64,000 bases of DNA from Ophiura sarsii (lineage: Eukaryota; Echinodermata; Ophiuroidea; Amphilepidida; Ophiuridae): NCBI GenBank assembly GCA_035610835.1, contig CM069455.1, forward strand, positions 44,136,928-44,200,927, written 5' to 3'. The notes below the pieces were generated by a model. That model did not search any database and had not been told where the DNA came from. It worked only from the letters and a program-made list of their open reading frames with translations. Positions 22,272 to 34,136 of the stretch are shown here, one piece after another. The position numbers and the translations under genes are program-made. Each line of letters opens with the position of its first letter. The stretch's first letter is position 1.

Positions 22272-23530
22272 GAATTGAATTGATTTTATTAACATTTCAC
22301 AGTCGTGGCCCTAAGGCCAAATTGCATGAAATTTACATGATAAAAACATTGAAAAACAAGACAAGGAACTTATTAATTAATATAAAAGAGAATATTGCAC
22401 ATTATAGATAAAAACATCAACAATATGATATGGTATAAAACATTGAAAAACGCCGAAGAACAAGGCATGGTAATTATGTGATTAATTAATATAGAAGAGA
22501 ATATTGCACATTATAGATATTTTTTTAAATTGCATTATGTACATAGCAAATACCATTATAAAAATAGAAGTGGGTGCAGAAAAATCCTGGGCCTATTTAT
22601 TTAAAAGCTGCACAAAATACGGCACAGGACTGTTTTTGAACCTATTAGTCCTGGCTGGCAGCTGAGAAATCTCACTATTATTGCGTAAAATACGACCATG
22701 GCACTCCCCTCTGGTAGGCGGTATTAGGGAACTGGTGCGATTTGATTTGGAAAGCCCTTCGGCAAACCTAAGACAGTGCCCTTCACGTCTACCAGAGAGG
22801 GTGTCAAATTTGCAAATGTTTAAAGCATCCTCGTAAGAAGTATAATTACGGCCAAGGATTATTCTGCATGCCCTTTTTTGAGTTGATTCTATTTGTTGAG
22901 ACTGAGTAGCTGAAACACTCGAGTGCCATACCACATCGGCGTACTCAAGAATTGGTCTGACATATCCACTATATACAACACTGAGCTCATCTTTGGTGAA
23001 ACCGAACGTTTTAAAGTCCGAAGCATAAACAAACGGGAATTAGCTTTTTTCAACGTACTGTCCACCTGGACATCCCATTTAAGGTTGTTTTGGATGCGCA
23101 CACCAAGAACTTTAGCTTCAGTGACATATGCAAGTGGTTCAGTACTAATTCTTAAGTCGCGTAGTGGTTAAGGTTGTTTAGAAAAGGCAATTTGGAGTCC
23201 TTGGCACTTAGTGGGATTTAATTTCAGGTTGTTGTCCGAAGCCCATTTTGTAAAATTGTCAAGATCATCTGGATTGTACTTGTTTGGTATCCATTATAAT
23301 TTTTCAGCGAAACTCAAATCATCAACATACTTCAGACATTTACTCCCAGAATTAAGTGCAGCATAATTAATTAAAATCTGAATCCAATTGGGCCTAGTTT
23401 TGTACCCTGAGGAACACCACCGTGCAATTTAGTATAGTCTGTTAATTTTCTTCTAGGAAGGACGTTGACTAATTTTTTGTAATATTTGTTTAAAAGATGC
23501 GCAACTATGTGTCCGTTTTATTTCTTAAAT
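22272..23530 (-). pseudogene. 5'-truncated CR1/Jockey-like LINE, RT C-terminal half and 3' UTR
   Basis: The minus strand starts near 23522 inside the reverse transcriptase: HIVAHLLNKYYKKLVNV, then GGVPQGTKLGP (motif B) near 23415. The catalytic YVDD follows at 23329-23318, then NNLKLNPTKCQGLQIAFS. After frame changes come NLKWDVQVDSTLKKANSRL and MLRTLKR (about 23090-23010), and finally WHSSVSATQSQQIESTQKRA and CRIILGRNYTSYEDAL, ending with a stop at 22593. The 3' region down to about 22272 ends in a TTGAATTGAATTGATTTT-type repeat (minus strand AAAATCAATTCAATTCAA), as in LINEs with microsatellite-like tails. A roughly 110-bp tandem duplication lies in the 3' UTR (22372 and 22481). Endonuclease and RT N-terminus are absent: a typical dead 5' truncation. 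Confidence 0.85.
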
Positions 23531-23980
23531 AAAAAATAGGGGTCACCGACTTACTTTTCCACAAATTAACGAAAAGTGTCATTTCTTTACTTTTTAGTGT
23601 TCAAAAAAGTGCTGCCGTGGAATACCGCATTGCTTACGCATTTACTGTCAAAAAGGGGTCAAAAAGGGGTCAAAATGATGATAAGGGCTCAAATACACGT
23701 TTTATAGCATGCCTTCTTGTTTTACACCTATAGGGCTTTCAGTTTAAAAAAAAGTAAATCAACCGATCATCCACATTCAATTTTTGGGACACATGCGCGC
23801 GTTTACGTGTGTGTACTTTTGACCATCATACGAGGGGCATTCAATAAATACCTGCAACCATTGAACATATCTCTGAACCGTGACACGTGTCAGTAATTAC
23901 TAATATAAACTTATGATACTTAAACTGTAAGTCTTACTCTTTTCTCACAGAAAATTTCGAACACGTAGGTCATTTTTCAA

Positions 23981-24225
23981 ATTGCTATCTTCGGTAGATA
24001 GCAAGTCTATCTGAGTAAATTGCTATCTTCGGTAGATAGCAATTCTATCAGAGTAAATTGCTATCTTCAGTAGATAGGAAGTCCATCAGTAGAGTAAATT
24101 GCTATCTTCAGTGAAAGCAAGTATAACAGAATAAGTTGCTATCTTCAGTAGATAGCAGGTTTATCAGAGTAAGTTGGTATCTTCAGTAGATAGCAAGTCT
24201 ATCAGAGTAAGTTGCTATCTTCGGG
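23981..24225. repeat. Tandem array of hairpin units, 36-40 bp, seven copies
   Basis: Each unit contains GCTATCTTCGGTAGATAGC or a close variant (GGT or AGT in the loop), a 7-bp stem with a 5-nt loop, followed by AAGTCTATCAGAGTAAGTT-like spacer. The units run at roughly 36-bp spacing and end abruptly in a poly(C) tract. Units four and five carry small deletions. Confidence 0.85.
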
Positions 24226-24664
24226 AGCCCCCCCCCCCCCCCCCCCACTTGGAACCCTTGCCCCCCCCCCCCCCCCCCCCCCACCCCGCTTGCCCCCAAA
24301 TGAAATCAAGCACGGCTGTAAATAAAATGTACAAAAAAAGTACACACCAAATACCCCCAATAATGACGTTGTGTCGGTTGAGATTGGCACTGTCGGTTCA
24401 TTTTACGAAAGGAATCATGAAATTATGATGGTCAAAAGTACATATATACGCGCGCATATGTCTTCCCAAAATGAAATATTCTTTGGTACAAGCTTGTTTA
24501 GAGCCAAAATGTAGCTCAATCGTGCAAAAATAGCTGTAAAGTCGAAAATGTTCGCGCGCTACGCGAGCATCTCTTTACTCAACAAATCTTGGATTGTCTT
24601 AGGAGCCCCCCAGTGAACCCTTGCCCCCCCCCCCACCCCGCTTGCCCCCAAGTGAAATCAATCG
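24224..24664. repeat. Poly(C)-rich direct repeats flanking a hAT-related remnant
   Basis: GGAGCCCCCC..ACCCTTGCCCCC..CACCCCGCTTGCCCCCAA occurs at 24224-24300 and again at 24600-24652. Between them, 24372-24600 is a diverged reverse-complement copy of the interior of the hAT MITE at 21389 (GTCGGTTGAGATTGGCACTG, AAGCTTGTTTAGAGCCAAAA). The C runs at 24228-24246 and 24261-24282 reach about 20 bases. The proline-rich open frame across the tracts is not a gene. Confidence 0.7.
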
Positions 24665-27600
24665 GTGTGGGTGTAGAACGATATATAATTATAATGAAAT
24701 TATAATGAATATATTAAAATATAGGAGAGGCTGTCAGGCCCCGCCCTCCCCTACTATCATGATTATACCAAGGAGTATATATAATAGGAGGGGACACTTA
24801 GCTCATTTGCATATTTGCTCATTAATATGATTAACCCCGTGAACCCAGTCAAAGGTCGTAGATAACGCCCTCTGGAGAGTCGAAGGGACTTTTCTATTGT
24901 TCTCTAACGACAGCGTTCGGACAACGCATGAAGTTTCTTGTACAGAGTTGGCGATGAGCGATTGAGAAGTATAACAAAGCATACATAAACAAATCGTAAC
25001 ATGAATAATGCAATGCAACACGTCACACAACGTTCAGTCGAGCGACCGTATAAACAGTATACAAGATGCCATTTATTGTGTTCGAAATGTCAACGTTTTT
25101 ACCATTCTTTCCAAAATAAGGAGTATAATCACATTACAAACACATTTTGTGCGAGAGTAACATATTAATATGGTTTAAAATGTCAAAAATGGCACGATAA
25201 AAATCCGTTCGTTATAAATAAAAGAATCAATGGTTAAATAATAAAACTGACACAATTACACTCGTCGATCACTGTGGCGTGCATACGTTGGCCATATCGT
25301 TTGCAATCGGCAATCACGGGTTCGAATCTCCGTGTATTCGTTGTTGTTTTTCTATTTTTTCTATTTTTTATTTTTTTAAAACTTGATTGTAGATGTATGT
25401 TATATCATTTTTATGTCAATTTTTATATTTATAAAGGCCGCCAATGCTTTTATAGTTTTACTCTATTCTTTATTTAATCTATTTTTCTATCTATCATTTA
25501 TCTCTGGATTTATTTAACTTTATAATCGAAACAATTAAAATGCGTAAACAATATATTATTGCTCGATAAATAAGTGATTGAAGTTGAGTTCACTTTGATA
25601 ATGATAGCAACACTTGTTGTAAAACCATTTTACCAATGTGCCCAACCATTTCTCCTTTTGCACACTTTGTTTATACATTCAGAGATGTCATTTTTATAGC
25701 TTGTTAGCTAGGCTAATATACAACTGTAAGCTATTTGGATACACGAAGCAAACACATTTCCAAAACAGACCATAGCCAATCGTACAACATGAGAAATGAG
25801 ACCGTTACCAATGTTAAATCTACCATGATTACCATTTTTTTTATTTTTAAATCTATACAACCGATGAATTTCTGGAAAATCTTTGATACAACTTCATTTC
25901 AGGAAAGTTAGTTCTTGTACCAAATTTAGCTAGCTTTAATAAACGAATTGGGAGACGCAATATTCATGTCGAAATATATGTGGAAAGGCAATCTGAGACA
26001 ACTATTGATAGACGCGATCAAGTCTTGTACCTTTGAAAGGTGATTAGAGGTAATCCATCGGCCATTGGAGTGCTAGAGTTGGTTCAGAATTTAAAAAGAC
26101 CAACACCACATATATCTTACTCTGTGAAACACACATGTTGATGGAAACTCGTTTGAAAATAACCCGCCAATGTATAATAGCCCGTCATTATGTTAACAGA
26201 GTAACGCTTGTATTCAAAGGGTTGGCTTGTTGAAGGTCGTACATTACTTGATCTGAACAACGAATAATATGGGAGCGAAAACCTTTTGTTACGGGCACGC
26301 ATGAGTAAAGTGGATTCCCTCTTTTATGAACCAAAATTGTAATTTCAGTGCCAAAGATCTTGAAAAAGGTTACAGGGGACATTCTCGCTTTAACGATGCT
26401 CCTATGCGTAGGTCAACTGAAAGCCCAATCCGATGGTAGACTCCGGCGCAACTTGGCCAATGCGTGGATCAAAAAATCAGCAACAAGTGATGTTTTATTT
26501 TAGGAGATAAAAAAATATGTACACATTTTCTCATAATACTTTATGCTGCTACGCTTCCAATCATTAGATGGTTATAGCATATGCACGGCGCAAAGTGCAC
26601 GGCGTCTCATTTAGGCCCACAGGCCGGGTGGGCTATGAGAAGTGCTCAGAACCGGGACTATATTAATGAAACACCGGATTCTACTCTACTCGCTCTGTTA
26701 CGGTCGTATAGTCGGCCCCCGGATTCCACCGTCACTCTGTTGCAAGTAAGTGTAAATTCGCCACAACATGTGGGCACTACCGTATAGTTTTATTGACTGT
26801 ACATCATGCCTTTAGTCGGTACATCTCGGACTTATACTGTCTGATAAGTCCACCCCCCCCCCCCCCCCCTCCCTATGGCCCTGTTTAAAGCTGAGTACGC
26901 CACTGATTCGCGCATGTTGGATGTGCCGGCCCGCCGCGCCAGTGGTCCGCATTGCGGCGTTATTGGTCACTCTCGATCATAGTTCGGCGTGGCCCCTCGC
27001 TACACGGCTCCTCACGGCGGCATTATTATCACATCAAACCACTTCTGGATGTTATCCTCCATCAATGCATTGTCGGCTGCTTTAGTCAAAATTAAATATT
27101 ATATACCAAGGGATATACAACTGTCACTGGATATACCCACTTTGCCTCTGTGATATACCATTGAACTGAACCGTCAAAGAAAGACACGCGCATGAACCTT
27201 TTCCGTGATTGAGCTTTTCCACCCCCAAACTGGCCGGAGCCCGGGGGTTAGATCTACGGTTGATTAGCGCATTACAAGAAGTTGTGTCGCTTGCCATGCT
27301 GAGCACATACTCATTAGGAATTTGTCCACAATTTTGATGGACAAATCCAAAGCGATCGGACGCATGCGTAGAAAAAAAATGGTGTCCCCTTGACTCTCCA
27401 GAGGGCCTTTTCGATATTCAGACGATGGCGGACATAGGTTCGTATGACGAATATTCTAGGCGAAATTCGATGTGGGAACGCTCATACTGTAGGGAACGAT
27501 GATATTTCTGACTTCAACGGCGTCAGGGCATCGTTCGGGGACCGTTTGATTATCACTCAGGTCGTGTCAGTATGAAATTAGATAAAACACTCCGACATAA

Positions 27601-27960
27601 CATTGAAATCAACGGAGATTCAAAGATTACGGCCGTTCGTGTCCTCTATGGTCTGGTACTTCATTTTCGACTTCACAAATGACGTATATTTATTGATATG
27701 ATTATTCATTGTATATTCATTTACGTCGTTGCTTTCGGCGATTCGAACAATAGAGTGTCAGGGGCCTGATTATACCTCCCCACCCCTTGTTTTGGATTGC
27801 CGCGTGTGCACATAGTTATGCTTTATAGCCATGATAACATTGGCCTGCTCGAGGATGCTTCTCCTGCACGTCTTAAAATAAAACAGGGGATGGGGTGACC
27901 TTTCCACAGCCGTTGGACAGTGCCTTCAACTCGGCGTATGCCCATAATATGTAGGCCTAG
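24665..27960. other. No gene recognised (3.3 kb), fragments only
   Basis: There is no exon of a recognised family. A tRNA-like arm with B-box GGGTTCGAATCTCC lies at about 25300-25340. The terminus GTACGCCACTG at about 26883 next to a poly(C) run (26852-26870) is a scrap of the hAT family seen at 21389. The stretch 26900-27020 is unusually GC-rich. The minus-strand frame 26382-26188 has no known domain. Confidence 0.45.
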
Positions 27961-28960
27961 GTCAAATGCCCGGGGGGGGGGGGGGGGGGGAGGGGTTACT
28001 TGGATTTATTTTGGACGGGGTGTGCAGCTCCAGCCAAAACCCATACCCACTTCCAAGGGTAATTTTGCCGGAAAGGGTACCCATGTCTAAAGATTTTTCT
28101 TCAAATGTAGACCCATTTCTAAGGGTTTCTATGGTTAAATGGGTTGAATTCCACGATTCCGGGGTTGTATTTATCAGTCAATAGTTAGGTCACCCAAGCC
28201 CTATATAAAAGCTATGAAGATTGTTAAACGGGGTCAGTCGTCACAAACATGCACAAACACAATAGTCAAACGACCTTGCTATTGTCACGCTATTGTCAAC
28301 AGTCCCTACACAGAGGTCTGCAGTGCAAATCTGTACGATTTTCGCCATGTAATCTCTATGGCGGATTTCATTCCGTTGTATGAAGCTATGATGTTTGCGT
28401 GGTCTTCGCTATCTCCAAGCAGATAGAGCAATACGTACATGGACTTTTTTGTAGACGAGGGTTCATTTCATGATTTGGTGAGGTTTAGAATGAGTTAGGA
28501 TTCCTGTAATTTTGAAGACCACGGATTGTCAAAACGTGAATTTCCCGACATTGTACGACATAAATTTGGTCACTAAACGTATTTAAAACTATTCATTTTA
28601 TCGTTCTGCAGATATTATTGACCCTCCTCTAAAATTCTACATGATTTTTAACACGTTTCTTAGTATTTGAGATGCCCAAATAGACCATTTTCCGAAGCTA
28701 TTTCTAGCAAATATTGCAGTCACTAAGATTCCATTGTTTTCTTGCGTATAACAAAATATGACATGCAGCGTGACCTCCCTACTGGCTGTTATCGAATTGA
28801 ATTTAGGTTGATATTGAAAAACGCCGTCAACGATGTGCTCAAATCTGACCCATTGCTAAGGGCTAGTGTCAATAACAGGACCCATGTCTAAGGATTTTTC
28901 AGTTGAAAAGCCTACCCATGGCTAAGGATGTCTCATGAACAAACGACCCACTGGAGCGGC
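27961..28960. repeat. Poly(G) start and repeated ACCCATGTCTAAGG motifs
   Basis: About 20 G (27971-27990) are followed by several variants of ACCCATNTCTAAGGAT (28081, 28110, 28850, 28893, 28916). The spacing is uneven, so this is probably the two ends of one old repeat element rather than a satellite. The intervening sequence (28190-28840) shows no gene. Confidence 0.4.
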
Positions 28961-29330
28961 ACGTCTCCGTATGCCTTACATACGTTAGTGCATCGAGTTG
29001 AACTTCGCGCCCGCTCTGTTGAAGATGCTCTCTAAGTCTAAGGGCATTCTAAGCAATTTCCATTTTTATCTTTTCCTTACATTTGTGTAATGTAATTGTT
29101 CAGGAATCTGTGCACTCCACCTCTACCATGTCTACACGGCAGTCTTGTTCGATTGAACCTATACCTTACTCTTTCCTCTCTGTATGGTTTGATCTTTGAA
29201 ATTACCCATTGAAGAGAATGGTTGGATGAATTAAGAAAAGCCCATTGCCTCTTTTATAAAGAAGCTTTTTAATCAACGTCAGTTTCGCAACATATCATAT
29301 TTTAAATTAACATTAGAACCTGTAGAACCT
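28961..29330. other. No gene recognised
   Basis: Unstructured AT-rich DNA between the poly(G) element and the 29.3-kb tandem array. Confidence 0.45.
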
Positions 29331-29755
29331 AAAAAACTAATTTTTCGGATTAGAGAACCTTTTGACCCATTCGGACTATAGAACACGCTATATGATTCGG
29401 ACTATAGAACCTCTTTTAAGATTCGGACTAGAGAACCTTTTTTTATGAATCGGATTAAAGAACCTTAATTCAAGTTCGGACTAGAGAACCTGTTTTAATG
29501 TTCGGATTAAAGAACCTTATTCAAAAATCGGATTATAGAACACGTTCATAGTATTCGGACTAAAGAATCGTTTTTCATGTTCGGATTAGAGAACCCTTTT
29601 CATTTTCGTATTATAGAACCTTTCGGATTATAGAACCTTAATTATTTTTCGGACTATAGAACCTTCGGACTATAGAATCGTATTTTTTTCGGATTATAGA
29701 ACCCTTCGGACTATAGAACCTTCGGACTAAAGAACCGTCGGACTATAGACATGTC
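29331..29755. repeat. Interspersed tandem array of TTCGGAYTATAGAACC, about 18 copies
   Basis: The 16-bp core TTCGGAYTATAGAACC (variants TTAGAG, TTAAAG, CTAGAG) recurs about 18 times between 29346 and 29750. The spacers are about 10 bp at the left and nearly zero at the right, so the period falls from about 27 to 17 bp along the array. Confidence 0.9.
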
Positions 29756-29929
29756 ACCGTTTTCAGGTCATATGCTGATGTTTAATTGTTCATATTTTTG
29801 TTTGCAATGTATAACGTCTCGGAATAAGTTGCCTAGATAGATGGCGCTTTATACATTCATTAGTATTATCATTGTTAGTAATCGAAATAGATTGTCAGGT
29901 GTAACAATATGATTGAGATGATTGATATT

Positions 29930-30067
29930 ATTACACCTCATAAATATTCATGAACTAATCACGGCAATTCATTGGCCAATTCCTATCACAAGTGCTATTT
30001 CCCCAGGGAAATAGTTTTGACTATTTCCCTACATTCTCATCCCCCGAGTCACAGTGAGGTGTAATAA
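29930..30067. mobile_element. Short inverted-repeat element TTATTACACCTCA
   Basis: TTATTACACCTCA at 29930-29942 is matched by its reverse complement TGAGGTGTAATAA at 30055-30067. The interior contains CATAAATATTCATGAACTAA, also seen at about 2448 after TTACACCTC. A small MITE-like element, about 138 bp. Confidence 0.6.
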
Positions 30068-30070
30068 AAC

Positions 30071-30234
30071 AAATACTATATACATGGTATGATCGGGGCA
30101 ATAGGGTTAACTATTTTCCCTCGGTACTGGCTACGGGCCTATCACCCCTCACCCTTCGGGTTCGGGGTGATAGGCCCGTAGCCAGTACCTCAGGAAAATA
30201 GTTTGCGCTATTTCCCCTCTACCATGTAGTATTT
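30071..30234. mobile_element. Palindromic element, 164 bp
   Basis: From AAATACTATATACATGGTA at 30071 to its reverse-complement end TACCATGTAGTATTT at 30234. The core ACTGGCTACGGGCCTATCAC / GTGATAGGCCCGTAGCCAGT pairs perfectly around a CCCTTCGGG loop near 30148. It directly adjoins the 29930-30067 element. Confidence 0.75.
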
Positions 30235-30607
30235 GTATACTATCCGATGATTTCTACATACCACTGAGAATTAGCGCTAGTATTAATTCAAACATTACTG
30301 ACAGCTGATTTGGTTATGTAGATTCGTGAATCTAAAGTTCAAACAATTGAATGGACGGACTGCACTACAAATATACCTTTGGTCACTGGGCGCCGCGTGG
30401 GGGTGCAGTAGACGTTAAGACTTTTAAACAGTGTCAGCATTAACACATTTTGATTAACCAACATTTGATTCTTAGTTAATAAAAAACGGGCATGCGTTTG
30501 AGTATGACAAGCTAGAGGTGCAACATGTAAGAACTAAAAACTGGATCTAGCTGTGTGACAACTAACACGAGAGAGGTTGCATTGTTTGATATTGAGGGTA
30601 TGGCTAA

Positions 30608-31304
30608 TACATCTATAAGTTGTAAGACTCACTTTACGACCCCCAGGAATACCATGACGCACCCTGTGTCAAAAAAGTGACGGACCTTTGTCATACAATA
30701 TACGCACCTTCAGTCAATTTTGTGATGCACCATTGGTTGATTCTGACGAACTATATGGCGCACCCCCGTTGGCGATTCTTTTTTTCGTACATGATCCTAG
30801 TAAATGGGCCTGTCCTCCTACCTCTGCTGTGGTTAGACTGTTCTGCGCTTGTGTGGTATAGCGCAATGCTGATCCCCTATATTATTATATATATGCGACA
30901 GTACTCTCAAAATAAAAGGTTCTCGGTCACTGTCGGTTCCTTGTTTTCCTTTTTTTTCCGTGTGCCAAACTCTTGCACACTTGCACGGCGATCGAGTGAT
31001 TTCAGTCATTTTTGCACATGCGGTATATCAGAAAAGTGATGTTTGCCGTCAAGTAAAGCCTGAATGGTGGTATAGTATGGCATATTTAAATTATAAAGTT
31101 CGTATTTTGTTGATCGTAAAAATGATGTACACTGTGACGCACCCATGTGTAAAGTGATGGACATTGTCGCACCCTTCGTCAATTTCGTGACGGACCAAAG
31201 ACTGCCACTGACGTACCCTCCGTCAATAATGTGGTGGTAAACGACGCACCCATGACGCACCTCTCCCCGAGGTCGTATAGTGCGTCTTACAACTGATAGG
31301 TGTA
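30608..31304. mobile_element. 0.7 kb element with GTTGTAAGAC termini and GACGCACC repeats
   Basis: The termini AGTTGTAAGACTCACT (30618) and the reverse complement of AGTTGTAAGACGCACT (31294) form an inverted repeat of about 25 bp. Internally, short variants of GTGACGCACC(C/A)T..GTCAATTTTGTGA recur near both ends. The same GACGCACC-type sequence recurs at about 56000-56120. The open frames inside (30677-31039 and 31260-31006) follow the repeats and show no domain. Confidence 0.6.
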
Positions 31305-31873
31305 TAATATGGCTAATTTAATAGGCATATAGTGCAAAGAAAGTACAAAAAAAACCCATCCAGTTGCTTTCCCGGGCATTGATTATCTCCAAATGTTCGT
31401 TCTTTCTTAATCCAGGAAAAAGTTAGAGTTGTTTGCAAAGTTTTGAGAGAGAAGATGCCACCCGGAGTGAATTTTGGAGAACCTCAGGTATAAGATGAAA
31501 ACTTGATTGGTGTAGGTAATGGGGATTTGAAAAGAAGAGTGGTCAGGAATTAAGTTGGAGATACTGTTTCTTTTAAAACGTTCATGTTTCAAAGTACATG
31601 TAAATTGCTATTTCACTGTTATCATGGTTATAAATAGTAGTAGTATTTTATTCTTCAAATCTAGAAATCTTCTTCACACACGCTATAACAATCTAGCAAA
31701 CGTAGTACACTTTAAAAACGTGCATGAATGTTATTCACGATCATTATTTCCCAACGATTAACGTTAGACTATATGATCATGTTAATATGCCTATTTGGCT
31801 AATAGAGTTTACACATTTATGCTAAATTGATGACGTCAAATTAATGTCATTCAAATACATTTCTATATAACAG

Positions 31874-31977
31874 GGTGGATATTTCATATGGATTCGGTTA
31901 CCGGAAGAAATAGATGTACTCAGGTTACGTCAAATATGCATCGAGGTCCATCATTTATCCTTTCTCGCAGGGCAAAA
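31874..31977 (+). CDS. Aminotransferase gene A, penultimate exon
   Basis: This exon encodes 34 residues, GGYFIWIRLPEEIDVLRLRQ then ICIEVHHLSFLAGQ, from the C-terminal small domain of a fold-type I PLP aminotransferase. GGYFIW corresponds to the GG(Y/M)F.W strand that closes over the active site. It follows AACAG at 31869-31873 and ends at GTAAGT (31978), beginning in phase 0 and leaving two bases (AA) that join the first base of the exon at 35158. No exon upstream of this one could be found: the catalytic-lysine exon of gene A is not visible in 1-31873. Gene A may therefore be partial, scrambled by the assembly gap, or a 3' fragment. Confidence 0.8.
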
Positions 31978-32025
31978 GTAAGTGACAACATTAATTTTTC
32001 AAACCATTCTGACCCCCTATTAAAA

Positions 32026-32568
32026 TCATATTGTGTGATCTTTTCCAAGAGGCGCCAGCTATCTTTGATTTTGACAGAAGGCATATTTTCTTGCAGATGT
32101 ACATTTCTGATCATATATCATTAAGATGTTCGAGGTTTATAGAACGATACTATTTCCTAAATACTTCAACATTATGGTTTGAATAAGTTGAAAACAATCC
32201 GTCTTATTTTCTGATTTGTTTTGTTTTGTTCGTAAATAAAATGCCACGGTTTAATACCGTGTCGGTGCCACTAACTGAGTCTATTTCCGGCTATGACTAC
32301 AACTGCACATAAGTGAACACATTATTATATAATGCTTTACATTGAAATTCGAATTAATATTTTCTACAAATTCCTTAAATTGGAAGCAGATTTCTATTAT
32401 ACAAATATTGACTGCAATGAGGGGCATGGTTCAAATTACAGGCCTAAGGTGATCTCGAAACCAGACGAGGCGTTAGCCGAGTGGCATAGTCTGCGTTGGA
32501 GATCACCGATGCCTTATTATTTGAACAGTGACCTGAATGAAAGCAGTCGATATATATTTATATACCAA
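32026..32568. repeat. Gene A intron: scrap of the 50.9-kb MITE and an inverted GTGATCTC pair
   Basis: 32035-32120 (GATCTTTTCCAAGAGGCGCC, TTCTTGCAGATGTACATTTC) is a diverged arm of the TTAA MITE at 50927-51261. A further short inverted pair, GGTGATCTC (32449) and GAGATCACC (about 32500), lies downstream. The open frames here are not coding. Confidence 0.5.
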
Positions 32569-32762
32569 ATATGTTGAAAAACAAGCAGTAAATTAAGAAT
32601 TATTTATACATAGTATCTGGCAGTTTCATGCACACCAACCACACAGGGTGGTGGCAATCTTCAGAAGATTGCCACCACCCTGTGTGGTTGGTATGCATGA
32701 AACTGCCAGTTACTATATATGTATAAATAATTCTTAATGTACTGCTTGTTTTTCAACATATT
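32569..32762. mobile_element. Near-perfect 194-bp palindrome
   Basis: AATATGTTGAAAAACAAGCA at the left pairs with TGCTTGTTTTTCAACATATT at the right, and the arms meet without spacer around GCAATCTTCAGAAGATTGC. Only a few mismatches occur (for example CACACC against TATGC near the middle). The flanks share TATACCAAATAT (32560 and about 32826), a possible target duplication of a larger insertion. The terminus recurs at about 2999. Confidence 0.85.
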
Positions 32763-33091
32763 ACGCTCTTCTTAGGAATTGAGCACTTTTGATACGGGCA
32801 GTGCATCATTTTGATAATTTATTATATACCAAATATATAGATTGTTGTCATTTGATTGGTTAAAAGAACATTCTCTTTTCTTATTCACCTTAGGCCACCC
32901 AGAGTTTCATAAAATAAAGGTACACGATACCAAACCTTCACCATTCTGTTGCTATTAAAGTAGAATCATACAAAAATATTGATTTCCGAATTTGGAAGGT
33001 TTGTCACTGCATACTATTTTTACCGAGTGTAGCGATTCTAACAGGATTTCACTTGACAATTTGTATCAAGGCTATAGCGGAATCCTTCATA

Positions 33092-34136
33092 TACAGGGTG
33101 AATCAAAAAACATTGTGCACGATTTGAAACGGCCATTTGACCTTCATGCGTGCATTGAACCATACAATTATTGTTGTCAGTATATAGCGTTGTTAATTTA
33201 GTTTATCCTCCCGAAAAATGAAAGTAATCGACTACAAAATGAGCAAACTGTGACACGTTTTGTAAACTGTCAGCATTTTTCGCCATTCCAATGGGATTTA
33301 CACAGTTAAGACATGAATATTAGAGCAGCATGATGATATGGCGTGCGAGTCTACAAGCAAGGCATTGTTGTGCCTGTAATTTATTACAGGTTCCTGGTAT
33401 ATCAAATGAGCCAAAGGTGGTAACACATTGTAGAAATAATTAATACTTCACTAACTAAAAATATTGCACAAATAAAATGTTCAGAAGACACTTTGTTTCT
33501 TGACAATTGCACTGAAAAGTCATTCACATTTGCCTTTAGGTTCACAAATTATACGGTATGAGTTACGGTCTTCTGCTAAAGGTGTTTTTTTTTAAAGACA
33601 TACCATCGAATGTTAGCTTCCTTGCAAGTTAAAAAAGAAATCATTTACTTGTTTGCTGATATTAAGGTTTTTTTATGAAGACTTCCGTCGACATGGCCAC
33701 AATTTTGCTGAAGACATGTGTGTGCCCTGTCCAACATGTTGCGAACAGCTTGTCTAACCATTATTGCCTTCTTGGTCTGTAAGGTGATGCTTTTATTCAT
33801 ATTTGCCTTTTCATTTGACAACTCAGTATCAGAGTATTAATGACTTATCCCAGAGTGAAAGAATAATTTTTCCGGAACGTTTTGACAATTAATGTGATGA
33901 TAATGACCATTTTAGCAAAACCAATTTTACTGTGTGTAAATCCCATTGGAATGGCGAAAAACGTGGTCAGTTTACGAAACTTGCCACAGTTTGCTTATTT
34001 TTTAGTCGATAATTTTGGAGGATAAACTAGATTAACAACGCTTTATACAAACACCAAAAATGTCATGGTTTAATGCACGCATCAAGGTCAAACGGCCGTT
34101 TCAAATCGTGCACAATGTTTTTTGATTCACCCTGTA
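33092..34136. mobile_element. 1.04 kb TA-flanked element with about 215-bp terminal inverted repeats
   Basis: The element 33094-34134 begins CAGGGTGAATCAAAAAACAT and ends in its reverse complement. TA lies on each side (33092-33093 and 34135-34136), the target duplication of Tc1/mariner/pogo-type elements. The arms (33094-33308 and about 33920-34134) match with scattered differences, through ATGGCGAAAAA and the CCATTGGAATGG-type inner boundary. The interior (33309-33919) shows no transposase frame, so it is a non-autonomous copy. It sits in gene A's last intron. Confidence 0.85.

Noticed and set aside
23981..24225. CRISPR array
   Set aside because: Repeats of about 19 bp and spacers of about 17 bp, the spacers themselves being near-identical, in a eukaryotic genome: a simple tandem repeat.
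24174..24428. Proline-rich or glycine-rich proteins on both strands
   Set aside because: They are translations of poly(C)/poly(G) tracts, with no codon bias or domain outside the tract.
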